From Caldilineae bacterium (GTDB taxonomy: Bacteria; Chloroflexota; Anaerolineae; J102): DNA of 6,155 nt. Position numbers and translations under genes: made by a program. This document shows positions 6,108 to 6,155 of the stretch, one piece after another. Positions within the stretch are counted from its first letter, which is position 1. Every line of letters starts with the position of its first letter. Below the pieces are notes generated by a model. The model searched no databases, was not told the origin of the DNA, and worked only from the letters and a program-made list of their open reading frames with translations. The DNA is taken from assembly GCA_003694905.1 (NCBI GenBank), contig RFJM01000135.1, forward strand, positions 1 to 6,155, written 5' to 3'.

Positions 6108-6155
6108 CTTCCCTTCCCTGTCAAGCAGAAAATCCGTCCCGGGCGTGGTTCAAGA

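Overview
The window carries a six-gene cluster, all on the minus strand, so it reads from right to left. The order is a GntR/FCD-type regulator, a uroporphyrinogen-decarboxylase-like (URO-D/MtaA-type) protein, a Tat-exported sugar-binding lipoprotein, a half-size sugar ABC ATPase, a RbsC/FrcC-type permease, and a DUF4380 (mutarotase-like) protein cut by the left edge. The DNA is GC-rich and densely coding, with no stretch over 300 bases without a gene. The twin-arginine lipoprotein signal on the binding protein, the Ala/Pro linker after its cysteine, and the pairing of a URO-D-like protein with a CUT2-type sugar transporter fit a Chloroflexota (Anaerolineae/Caldilineae-like) bacterium. This is an inference from gene style; no rRNA or marker gene confirms it.

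Layout: 6030-6155 is an AT-rich regulatory region with three nested or adjacent palindromes and a plausible gntR promoter. gntR (GTG start) and the URO-D-like gene are 49 bp apart. A 116-bp gap with dyad symmetry around the URO-D stop codon precedes the binding-protein gene. A 178-bp gap holding a long inverted repeat lies between the binding protein and the ATPase. ATPase, permease and DUF4380 genes follow with gaps of 17 and 26 bp.

How they may work together: the binding protein captures a monosaccharide-like solute outside the membrane, and the permease with two copies of the ATPase imports it. DUF4380 resembles sugar mutarotases and may act on the imported sugar or its anomer. The URO-D-like protein keeps the His-X-Cys metal-binding motif of the MtaA/MtbA methyltransferases, so a methylated sugar or related compound is a possible substrate. 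No corrinoid protein or corrinoid activase is present here to complete such a pathway. The FCD regulator suggests control by a small carboxylate or sugar acid. The transported substrate cannot be named from sequence alone.
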